Shown here: positions 12,658 to 24,048 of the stretch, one piece after another | Numbering within the stretch: the first letter of the stretch is position 1 | Layout: each line of letters starts with the position of its first letter | NCBI GenBank assembly: GCA_905250125.1 | Contig: CAJNOL010001099.1 | Coordinates: forward strand, 1 to 64,000 | Length of the DNA stretch: 64,000 nt | Reading direction: 5' to 3' | Origin: Rotaria sordida | Taxonomy: Eukaryota; Rotifera; Eurotatoria; Philodinida; Philodinidae | Program-made: the position numbers and the translations under genes | The notes under the pieces: model-generated | The model's input: only the letters and a program-made list of their open reading frames with translations | The model's database searches: none | Told to the model about the DNA's origin: nothing

Positions 12658-15600
12658 ATGATACCATCTGATTGTGTATCCTCTACTTTAAAAAATAGCC
12701 TACCACTACTACTATCTCCTTTAAATTTATCTTCAACTATTAATAACTCAACAAAATCATTACCAGTCACACCAGTCTCAACTCCAATATCACCAAAATC
12801 TTTTACTTCCAACGAGTCATCAGATTCAACTCCGCTTGATCAAGTGCATTTTCCTTATCCAGATGCGTTTCCTCTTCCGAGACAACTAACACCGAGTGGT
12901 GATGAATCGAGGTCATTAAAACGAGAAGAAATCAATCAAAATTTAATTGATCTCAATGTTGCTTATAAATTATCTGCTCTTGATACATTCGATCCACTCA
13001 AACAGTCTAATCAGTCACCAATATTGCCATCTGAATTAGACAAAGTCATTCCAAATACATCGGATGTTGTTATACAGATCACTGACACATCAGTAATATC
13101 AACCGTTTCTCCTGCGTTACCATATCCGATTAAATTACGATTAAAATTATCGACATGTTCTGAATTAAAACCAATTAGTCGATTTGTTCAACAAATTCGA
13201 AATGAACGTCAATCACAACAGGTAAAAGAAAACGAATTTCATCAAAATATCTTAACTAGGTCATTCGTTCTGCTACATTCTTCTAAGAAATTTATTCGAA
13301 TCATTTTAAACTCTATCAGATTCAGGCATTTCTGAATCATCAAATTTTTTCCTAAGCAAGAAGTTAATTTCTTTTGATAAATATATCAATGGATTTCATT
13401 TCAAACGTATTGAAAAACAGCAGTAGAGCAATTAGATATATAGAGTATAAAATAAGAGTGTGGATGTAAGCTGAGAAACTACCTACGCACATCCACCCAT
13501 TCAGAGAATCGAATAATAATGTTCACAACAAATTTTTTTCCGTCATAGTATCAATAAATCTTTGCTACCATGCATTAAATGAATCATTAGTAGATAACTT
13601 TCACGCCTTTATCAGTACGTTGAAAACAAACGATTCTAATAACTATATTATTCGAGAAAAATGTTTCCGCAGTTCTAGAACTAAATAAAACGAGGGAAGT
13701 CCCTCAACTGATTAATTGCTGTTGAGTCTAGACTATGTACTGCATCATGTAGAACTTAATGAGCTATGAATACTTTGCAAATAGTTCGGACCTTTAGCCT
13801 TACGGTTTCCTTCAGAAATACTAGGAAATTGGTTTTCAAATATCGACTTGAATCTTTGCACAACAGTAGCTCGCAACGAAAATAGTTTATTGTGAAAGTT
13901 TCAGATCTTTTGATTTACTTCTATACTGAAATAAAAACATGAAATCTATATCTCGGCAACAATAAACTAATGATCCGAACTCTTCTCGGAATATTCATAA
14001 CACATTAGCGACTACATAATGCACATAGTCTTGATTAAAAAACGATTAATCAGTTGTGAGTAGATATGTGTGGGATCACGATAGAAAAATTTGCTACATC
14101 CACATTCAAAAAAATTTCTTGTATCATTGGAGCTAATATAAATAGCCTCTAAAATGTCTTCTACGATGAAATTGTTGTGTATGAGGAAAACTTTATTTTA
14201 AAATTTTAGACATCAACAGATGGAATATTTTATTGTAAACATGTTCAACATTTAACTTCTCAACATATCGAACAAAATCAATTACCTGTTACATTATATA
14301 TATTTACTGATAGTTCAACAGAACCAATACGTTTACCAAATATAAGTTTACAATCTACAGTTGCAAATATTTTATATCAATTACTTGAAAAAATTACATT
14401 TGATTATAATCAATCAATACTCAAATTGCGTTCATGTGAAGAATATTTACGCCATGATGATATTCTATGTGATATTGAATATGTTTATAATTGTATTAAT
14501 TCATTGAAACAACTTCAATTTGTATTAGTTAAAAAACCAATTTGTATATTTCAACCGAAACAAGATAATATAAGTTTTGAACAATTTTGTTTAAATCAAA
14601 GTGAAAAATATTTTCAAACAATGAAACAAACAAAGTATGTTTGTACAATTGTTTTTTTTTTAAATAGAATTTACATTTAATTATTATATATAGATTATTG
14701 GAATCTACAAAATCATTAAATAAAAATAGACAAAAAATATCTTTAGATCAAACTCGTTCATTTCTATCATCAAATCCTCGATGGTTAGAAGAATTTCGTC
14801 AAAATATTAATTTAATATTCGAACAAATTGAACAATGTTTTAATAATTTAATTAATCCAAATTCATCTATATTATCAATAAATAAACAAATAAAATTAAA
14901 TCAAGAATTAATAGGTTATTGTAAAAAAGTTCAAAATATATGTTCAGATATTCAATCATCATCATTTATTGATACACAACATGAATTAAAATTTTATACT
15001 ATACAACTAATAAAACAATCACAAAATGAAAATGAACAAGTATTAAATTCACAAATTTCTGAAAATTTAATACAATTACTCTATGATTTACTTCTTGCAC
15101 TTATAAAATATATTCAAGCATATTGTCAAGCATTTTTAATTCCTTATGACGTAGAAATTTATAATGATGAAAATAAATCAATTGATATTGAACAAGTTAA
15201 ATCTCTGGTAAAGAGAAAAAAATCAAAAAGACAAATGAACATTTTCTTGATTTTATGATTTAGCAGAAGTAGACAAATGATAAAATCTCTCGCAAAATAA
15301 GTGATCTCAATATTTTTTAGAATAAAGAATAGATTGAAAAAAATATGAAAAAAATTAATAAGTAGATACATATGTATGATTCTCTAAACTTTCTACCAAC
15401 GATAAAATGTTTGCGAATCGTATTTTTGATGTATGCTTCCATGGATAGTCAACCGCAAAAAACACAAGGCTATCAGAAGGTTATTTTTTTCGTCTACCAA
15501 ACTTTGTAGAGCTCGTTGCATTGATAATTTTAGTAAAAGAAAATATTCAAATTTATGCAATAAATCATGATGCTAGAACCAAAATATTCAAAAACTTTTC

Positions 15601-18600
15601 CTATTTCTGACTGTTGCTGAGTGGTAGTTGGCGTGTTCGAGCATTTGACCCTAGCACTATAATTTATTGAGTAAAATTGAGCACTTTTTTTTTCACCAAA
15701 ACTATCAGCGTAACGAGCTCTACGAATGAAAAAATTTTCATAGTTGTTTGATCGAAAAAATTCAAAAGTTAAAAGATAGAATTGTTGAGAAGTATCCGTT
15801 CAAAAAAATATTTATGAAGATGTCATTAGCACATAATTAATGTTAGGGTATGGATGTCGGCGTGGATAAAGAGAAGAGTTGTATCCACATTCTCTTTTTT
15901 CACTAAATAAAATTAGTTCAATGCAATTTGTGATGATAATCATCGACCTTAAGTATGAATAAGATTATCTATTACTTTTTAAAAGGATTTGAGTACACGT
16001 TATTTATATGATGGACGGAATGTTCAAAAAGAAAGACATGAACGATAACATTTCGTCAGTAAGAATCTGTGTATAGAGAAAGAAATAATGATTTAAATTG
16101 TATTGAATTCATACTAATTGATAGAACATCATAGACAGAGGTTTAAACAATGTATATTTGATGACAAAAGTAATAGTATTGAGTGTAACAAGTACTCAGT
16201 TTTATATTACTAGACATTATCTTGATGGATACATCGGAGAAAAAAAAAATTTACGAGAGTTTTAACACTTTCTCTCATCTCCTGAAAATACTGTTCTTGT
16301 TTTTTATAAGCACAGCTAAATCATCAACAATAAATGATGGCCATTTGTTGTTTTTTTGTTTTCTGCTAAGATAGTACGTGAGTATTTTAATCGTCATAAG
16401 TTATCGTAATTCTTTGTAGACAACACAGAGATATGTAATTGTAATGTTAAACCAGGTAAACCGTCGTGTCTCTCGAGGTATGGTCGTTTATGGTGAAGAG
16501 GACAAAAGTGCATCGCATATTTTTCTCCTTGTTTACGACTATACTGATTTCACCTGATTACTTGAAAAATATGCAAAAAAAAAAAGATGACTCTCAAAGC
16601 ACTTTTTTCGATGCGACGTATCACATATTGAATAAATTGATAGGAATGAAAATGTGAAGTCAATTTTTGAATTAGCTCACGAATCTTTGTTAAATAATGA
16701 TATTGACCTGACAAAATCGGATTGATCTGTTTAGTTTATGTCTATCCCATGGAAAATTTTCAACATATTCTTCTTCAAGTATAATTGATATCGTTAGAAT
16801 TACTAGACTAGTAGTTGATAGAATAGAGTAAACATAGAAGATAATCAGTAACTTATAGATTGGTGAATTTGTAACAGAAATTCATTTCATTCATTTAGCG
16901 AAATTCTATAATATACTTGAAAAGAATTTACATTATCTGTTCATATTCGTACTTGATATTCGAAACTCGAATGAACAATTAATTTCATTATTTTTGTCTT
17001 TTTTTTGTTTTTGTATAGTCGACAATAACAACTCCTAATCCACGTTCCATAATTGAATCATCAAAACTCTTTAGTGTTCATATCGATAGTCTTTTTTCTT
17101 TACCATCAAACATCAAAACAATTCGTGTTGTTGTTCATCTTTGTTATGGAAATGAAATAAAAGCAAAACAAATGACAAAATTAATGTCATTTGTACGTCA
17201 TAGTTATTCAGATAGTTCATCACAAATTCATTTTGATCAACGACTTATATTTAATGATATATATCTATGTGGATTACAACGTGAAGCATTACTTTTATTT
17301 GAAATTTATGCTAGTTTTATTGATGATACTGATTCATCATTATCTTCATTAGTTAGTGAAGTATTCGATGGAATTTCAATGCGTCTTATTGGTTGGTGTT
17401 CACAAGCATTATTTGATCATGAACATAATCTTATTAGTGGTGAATATTATTTAGGTATATTTGATGCTGCAACAACAATTCCAACAGGTTTTTATTCATT
17501 GAGAAATATTTTGGATCGTGATTGTTCAATATTAACTATAACAATTCCTCATCAATCATTTTTTTTACCAAATATTCAAGCTAGAAAGGATATGTGTGCT
17601 AAAAATTTCACTGAAATTACTCGAGATAAACAAGAATATTTATGTCGATTACTTGATCGACCAAGTTTATTATTAAATGATCATAGTATAATGATAACAA
17701 ATGAGTCTTCTATGGATAACCGAAAGCAACAATTATCACCAAAAATATCCGGTACAGGTATGTTGAACAAAACATATGATTAAAATAAAAATGATTGAGT
17801 CTTTTACGTATGAAAAAAAACCTTTCCAAATGCTCCATTATGATTTCAATGATTTTTTTTTGCGTATATACACTATGTAATATCTTAGTAAAGACCCTAA
17901 AAAGATTTGAGTTTATAATGAAACTTGGTAGAGCTATGCAATTTTTAGTCTTGAAAGTATTTTCAGATGAAGATTTCTCACATACAGTAGCTTCTATAAA
18001 GAGTTTCAGAGTTTGAAGATTCCACATTTTCGAACTATGATCTTTTCAAAAGTAATTTTTTTTCAAAGTGTAGCGAATAGAACAAATATATTTTGTAAAG
18101 CTCGTATCTTGAGAATACGAAGTTTACAAATTCTGAAAATCTTCATATAGCCTGTTGTATATGAGAGCTTCACAAAGATGTAATAGTTTCAATACAAAAT
18201 TAAAAAAAACACGAATATTACGAAAACCTTGAGTGTTATAGAGATCTCTGACGAATAGACATACACCATTCCACCCTCCCTCGATAATAAAAACTCATGG
18301 CCTTGTATTATGAAAATTTACATCGCTCGTCCGAAAGCGGTCTTTTATTGTGGACCACGTTTTTTGCTAACATTAACCTACAAAATCAAAGATTGTTGAA
18401 AAACTTTTCTGATATTCAAATAGACTTTATTAGCAATTAACTGCCGCAAAACCAGGCCTTTTTCTATAGTATAAAATGTAATTTTAATTACAAAAAAAAC
18501 AGATTTTTAGCTGCTAAAATCCACCAACTTCCACTGGATTTTCCAAAAAAAAAGATTTCGGAAATCCATGGCTTCATATTACGCCTTGCGAAGTGTTGTG

Positions 18601-21600
18601 AAAAATGATCTAAAATGAGTGTTTCAGTATTGGAGTAGAAATTTGGATTTCCGTCACAGACCATGATAGACATTGTTGATATAAGATCAAAGATCGCATT
18701 TCAATGAACTACTGTCTTATTGCATTTCTCGAGGATTAAGTAAAAAGAATGACGAAGAAATGTTTCCCAAGATAGATATGTAGAATAAAACAATCTCTTT
18801 ATGATTAATAACAGCAGCTACAATCTTTTTAGGATTTCCACTAAGATACTATATAGTATCTATAAACAAAAAAAAGAAGCCATTGAAATTGGAAGTAGAC
18901 ATTTCCATAGGTTATCTCATTAGTTTTTTCGAGATATGGAATTACGGAAAAAGCTGCAAAGTCTCTATAAAAAAATGAAAGATACGAAAGTATGCTAACA
19001 AATGTACTTTTGTCATTAAGATCTTTCAATCTTGAATATACAAAAATCAAAAATTAAATAGTTTTGAGACATCTCGATAAAAAAACCTTGAAAAAAAAAT
19101 TTAACTACTTTCTTGTATTTATATTGTATATGATAATTTTAGATTATGAATTTACCAATGAAAGTCACTTTCTATGGTCAAATCGTGATTTTCTTATTCA
19201 TAAACCATATGCATTACCAAAATTACTTAGATCTCGTTCTGTTTGGGATTATCCAAGTTTAATTGATATCTATAGTCTTGTCAATGAAATAAATCATCAT
19301 CGTAAAATAGATGCAATTGAATCATTTGAACTTCTTTTACCTGCTTTTCCTGATATGTATATACGTTCATGTGCTTATCGATCATTAATATTACATATAA
19401 CATCATATGAACTTATGATTTATTTACCACAAATTTTACAAATAATTAAATTTGATTATTATTATTCATCACTAATAATAGAATATTTACTTCAACAATG
19501 TATAAATGATTATTATTTAGCACATAAATTATATTGGTATTTAAGACAATTACTTTTAACAGAAAATATTCATTTTATACGTTATTATTATATATTTATG
19601 TCATTACTTTATATTATTGAAGAATATTTTTATATTGAATTAGAAAATGAATATAATTTATGTATAAATTTAAAAAATATTGGTTTAGAATTAAAAAATA
19701 ATACATTAAATAAAGGATATTATTTAATTGAAGAATTAAAAAAATTAAATATAGAATTTTTTCAATCAAATCAACGTTCATGTCGTTTACCATGTCAATT
19801 TAGTTTTATAACAAATAATATTGATATTAAATCTTGTTCAATATTTCGTTCATTAACATGGCCAATGAAACTTGTTTTTAATTCTATAGATTTATCATCT
19901 GAAAAATATTATTCAATTTATAAAATTGGAGATGATCTACGTGTAAGTTTTTGTTTTGAATAAGATTTTATTCTTAATTTATTTGTTTATAGCAAGATCA
20001 AATTGTTTTACAATTATTAACTTGTATGGATAAAATATGGAAATCGAATGATATTGATTTTCGTTTAAGTTTATTTAATGTTGTACAAACACAAGAACGT
20101 TGTGGTTTTATTGAAATGATTACAGAAAGTGAAACATTACTTGAAATTGAAAAACCTTTAGGAACAATCAAAGGTTCATTTGGTGAATCAGCTTTATACG
20201 ATTGGTTAAGTTCACATAATGCAAATGAAAGAGATTTTCGAATAGCTTTAGATAATTTAACATATTCATGTGCTGGTTATTGTGTAGCAACATATATATT
20301 AGGTATTGGTGATCGACATAATGAAAATATTATGGTGAAAAAATCTGGACATTTATTTCATATTGATTTTGGAAAATATCTGGGTGATAGACAAAAATTT
20401 GGTTGGTTTAATCGGTAAGTTTTCTTGTTTTAACAATACTAATATAGATATTCAGAATATTTTAAACCTATCGTCATTAATTAATTACATATAAAATTGT
20501 ATTTAAAATATAAAGTTTTCAAAAGAATTATTCAAGTATTAAATAACAATCTAGAGAGAAAAACTAAACATTTTATTTTTTGATCTAAACTCTTCAATCT
20601 CATAAACATGTCAAAAATATTGAATAGAAAATAAAATTTAAATCTATCAATATTTATTTATAACAAAAAAAAATCAATGTAAACATTTATTATTTGATTT
20701 TATTTAAAACTATACTATTCATTTCTAGTGATCGTGCTCCATTTATATTTACAAAACAAATGTTATATGCAATGTCTGATGGTGGTACATCAAATGATGC
20801 AATGCATCGTTTTGTTGATTTATGTTGTAATGCATTTTGTATATTACGTCAAAATTCTTCTCTACTTTTAATTCTTCTTTCACATTTATGTTCATCAAAT
20901 GTACCTAATCTTACTTATGATGCTGTTCGATTTGTTTATGATCGTTTAGCACCATCATTAAATTATGCTGAAAGTATAACACATTTTACTGAACTTATTG
21001 TTGATAGTCTTAATTCTACATGGACAACATTGAATGGTTTAATACATAAAATTGCACAACCAACAAATTCAAATAATTCATTAGGTCTAACATCTAAAGA
21101 TACGATATTATCATTTGTACCAAAAACATATACAGTATCTACAGATGGAAAAATTTTATTTGTACAAGTTGTTAATTATGAAAAACGAATAAAATCTTCA
21201 AAATATTATTTATATGAATTAAAAGTTGTACGTTTAAATACAACATATAATTATCGTACATACAATGAATTTTATGAATTTTATGAACGTTTAAATAAAC
21301 AATTTCCATTAATTGGTCTTGATTTGAAATTTTCTGAACAAACAGAAGATAATATCATTGCTCAAAGACATCTCAGAGATATTAATGAATTTCTTGAAAA
21401 TTTATTTCATTTAACAAGTGAAATTACTGAGGTAAATTAATAAAAAAAAGTTTTGAAATTTTTAGAAAATAATATCATTATAAAATTTTGTGAAAAATAT
21501 ATAAATTTGTTCAAAGATTTGAAAATAGAAAATAAACATATATGTCAAATGATTGCGAAAGTTGTTACGCAATGTTAATAATTCTGAGAATGTGTTAAAG

Positions 21601-23870
21601 ATGAAAATAAATTTTAGAAGATCTTTTTGCAGGTTCAATTTAAAAAGTTAAACTAAACACAAAAAAAGTTGTTAGAACAATCCTAACGGAATTAAAATGT
21701 GAAATATAATATATTATTTGCTATTGCTAATCATTGTGAGACAGAGATGGAACCAATACCAATTACTGATGCGTCTTATTTATTCTTTTACTTTTATTAT
21801 CTCATAGAAGATGTATAATGAAACTCTGTTGAAAGTTGATTACATCGAATATTACTATCCACAAATAGAATAGTACATCAACTCGTCTGATCTACCTAGA
21901 CTGGTTCCATCTGTGATACGAGATTGTTTTATTCTATCTATTTTGAAAATGCAATAAGGAACTAGTTCATATAGTATAATGAGATGTTGTCCAAATTTTT
22001 AACTGTATACTTCAACACTTCTTTTAGCTTGTCTTTCACAAAAATAAGATTCTAACTTATTTCTCATTGTTTGAAATGTTAAGAGCAACAATAATCAACT
22101 ATTGAGAAGATTGATTATTGAGTTATATAAAATCTAGAATTTTTGACTGAATTCAACATTCAATGATTTCACGAAACTCCACTAAACTTTGACAAATATG
22201 ATCGCTTTAAAAACTTTTTAAAATCGATAGTAAACGTTTTGGCATGTCTCAAAACAAAACACATATACACATAATTTCAAAGATGTTGCAAATAGTTTGA
22301 AATTCCTTCATAGATTGCTAAATATTCTGGTATACTGTTCCAAAATTTTAATTATGTCAATTTCTAATAAATATCGGTGATTCATTATGACTATATTACT
22401 TCCCAAAATTACAAGAACAAAGTATTTTTAATTTCTTTTTGTTGTAATGTCAAGTACCTAATCAAAAGGCAAATAGTGATTTTGGTAGTCAATCAAGTTC
22501 TCTATCAGATGTATTATAGATCAAAGTTTTGTATTGAACTATGGGGGGAAAGTTTGCTAAAAAAAAACTGAATATGGTAGTTTGCTTTTAGCAGTACCAT
22601 TTAACAGAGCATAAAATTTTGAACAAAATAAAGGGTGACTGCGGTTTTTATGACCCTCCCTTACAAAGTTACCAGCAACACAAAAAATAGTCAGTGATTT
22701 TAGACTTTTCATTGTTTTATTTTTTTATACTACTTGTAACTTTTTAAGAGAAAGTCTTAGAAAACGCAGTAACCCATCATTTTGTACAAAATTTTTCGCT
22801 CTTCCATATGGTAATGTTAAAAGCGACCTACCATATTCAGTTTTTAGAAAAATGTCTTACATAGTCCAATATAGAACCTTGATCTACAATACATCTAATA
22901 GAGAACTTCATTGACTGTTAAAATCATTATTTGACTTTCAGTGAGATGCTTGACATCACTGTAGAAAAAAATCAAAAATATCTTGTTTTTGTAATTTTGA
23001 GATGTAGTGTTTATAATTTTTGAATAACTAAAAATCAAGAGAGATATTCTTATTCTCACCACATGAAAATTTTGAATAGACTACTTCTCTAAGAATATTT
23101 ACTTTTGTTATTATAGTCTGATCTTGTTTGTACATTTTTTCATACAACTCAACGAGATCAACAAATCAATGATGCAAAAGAAAAATCTAACGAAGGTGAA
23201 TAATATCTTAATCATATATACATAGAAAGTATTTCGATTTCAATCATTTTTATTTTTATTTTTATCAAGGACTCGCTCCTCATTCTTCACAGATTTCATC
23301 AACAAATAATCCATCAAAAATTCGTATACAATTAACATATGATAATAGAAAACTTTTTGTTATGGCTCGTCATGCTAATAATTTGGTAAATAAATTTCGC
23401 ATAATCATATTTTATAAGTTATCTTTTTTCTTTTTTTGATTTAGCCATTAATAAATGGTAATGAACCAAAACCATATTGTAAATGTTATTTATTTCCTGA
23501 TGAATTTAAATTAACAAAACGAAAAGGAAAACTTGCTAATTCACGTAATCCAATATTTAATGATACAGTATGAATTAATTTATATTCAATAAATTAATTT
23601 CATTTTTTGTTTAATTTTTAGTTCACATACGAAATGGATTTAGCTGAAATTCAAAAGTATACATTACATGAAAAAAATATTATCAAATAGAAATATGTTT
23701 GTATTATTTTTCTTTTTTTTGTATTTAGACGTATTCTACATGTAGGCATTTGGAATAATGTTTTAAATGTTGGTAATCATGTTTTAGGTACCGTTGATAT
23801 TGTATTATCTGACATAGATTGGTCAAAAGAAAATGCATGTGATTATACATTTACAACTCGTAATTCATGA
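12658..23870 (+). CDS. PIK3C2: Class II phosphatidylinositol 3-kinase (PI3K-C2)
   Basis: Class II PI3Ks phosphorylate PI and PI4P at the 3 position on endosomal and plasma membranes. Twelve exons join in frame to 1553 residues: 12658-13221, 14210-14634, 14694-15207, 17019-17757, 19143-19942, 19993-20414, 20729-21431, 23117-23195, 23270-23385, 23445-23567, 23622-23656 and 23729-23870. Domain order is a Ser/Thr-rich N-terminus, Ras-binding (about 190-320), C2 (about 505-680), helical PIK, kinase, PX (about 1275-1390) and a terminal C2 (about 1430-1553). The PX plus C2 tail defines class II. Kinase motifs are intact: ATP-site Lys1008 before GDDLRQDQ, GIGDRHNEN with the catalytic loop at 1120-1126, and DFG at 1139-1141. 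A class II activation loop follows. CTFFH before the last C2 also matches the family. The true start could lie in an upstream exon, since the frame is open back to a possible acceptor at 12631. WDR45 follows 178 bp later. Confidence 0.95.
13705..14056. mobile_element. MITE family A, copy 1, in PI3K intron 1
   Basis: This is a 352 bp non-coding element with long imperfect terminal inverted repeats. The left end starts caactgattaattg and continues to gactatgtactgc. The right end, read in reverse complement, starts caactgattaatcg and continues to gactatgtgcatt. The internal sequence (gagctatgaata, gatcttttgatttac) recurs with the same TIRs at 24397-24733. The outermost bases extend to CTC...GAG. 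No target duplication is obvious. It is non-autonomous; no transposase is seen in the window. Confidence 0.8.
15482..15735. repeat. Foldback palindrome in PI3K intron 3
   Basis: Left arm gtagagctcgttgcattg (near 15506-15525) pairs with a right arm read in reverse as gtagagctcgttacgctg (near 15704-15722). T-rich ends and a weaker match extend the arms to about 40-50 bp. The loop holds a sequence with a faint tRNA-like A-box/B-box look near 15612-15645. This is probably an old foldback or MITE-type insertion. Confidence 0.6.
18590..18675 (-). repeat. Dispersed repeat, copy 2, in PI3K intron 4
   Basis: On the minus strand this segment reads atgtctatcatggtctgtg, then caaatttctactccaa, then a cattttagatcatt-like end. 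That matches the copy at 11642-11725 in order and spacing. It lies inside the 1.4 kb intron 17758-19142. Confidence 0.5.
21660..22040 (+). repeat. Dispersed repeat, copy 3, in PI3K intron 7, interrupted
   Basis: The left part (acaatcctaacggaatta, aaatgtgaaata, gctaatcat) and the right part (tagttcatat, atgagatgtt, acttcaacact) both align with 46390-46700. Between the two parts this copy has about 175 extra bp (21742-21915) bounded by inverted repeats. The other copy lacks that segment. Confidence 0.65.
21742..21915. mobile_element. hAT-like MITE inserted in a dispersed repeat
   Basis: The left end CAGAGATGGAACCA and the right end, read in reverse as CACAGATGGAACCA, match at 13 of 14 bases. 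The flanks ttgtgaga and atacgaga share only 5 of 8 bases, weak support for an 8 bp target duplication. The related repeat at 46390-46700 lacks the segment, which acts as an empty site and supports insertion. There is no coding capacity. Confidence 0.5.
22557..22847. repeat. Near-perfect 290-bp foldback element in PI3K intron 7
   Basis: The left arm beginning ctaaaaaaaaactgaatatgg and the right arm ending ccatattcagtttttag are reverse complements. The match runs inward for about 90 bp (tggtagtttgcttttagc against gctttt..cctaccata; gaacaaaat against attttgtac). A weaker match continues almost to the centre near 22703. RNA from this intron would form one long hairpin. Confidence 0.8.
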
Positions 23871-24048
23871 ATTTTTTTATTGAATACAACTCGGTACATT
23901 TAATAATAATCTTTTTTATTTTTTGAATATTTATCCATCTATTTTCATATCTGTTATGTTTGTTGAAATTGTTCAACTTGTCGATTTTTATATTGTAGTG
24001 TGATTATAAATGAAAATGAAAAATACATGATTTTTTTTCAGATATCTA

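Noticed and set aside
15609-15655. tRNA-like A-box and B-box resemblance (ctgagtggtag, gtgttcgagca)
   Set aside because: Spacing and stems do not form a cloverleaf; at most a SINE-like fragment.
18493-18673. 61-residue minus-strand frame starting MSIM
   Set aside because: Part of the dispersed repeat inside a PI3K intron; kept as a repeat, not a gene.
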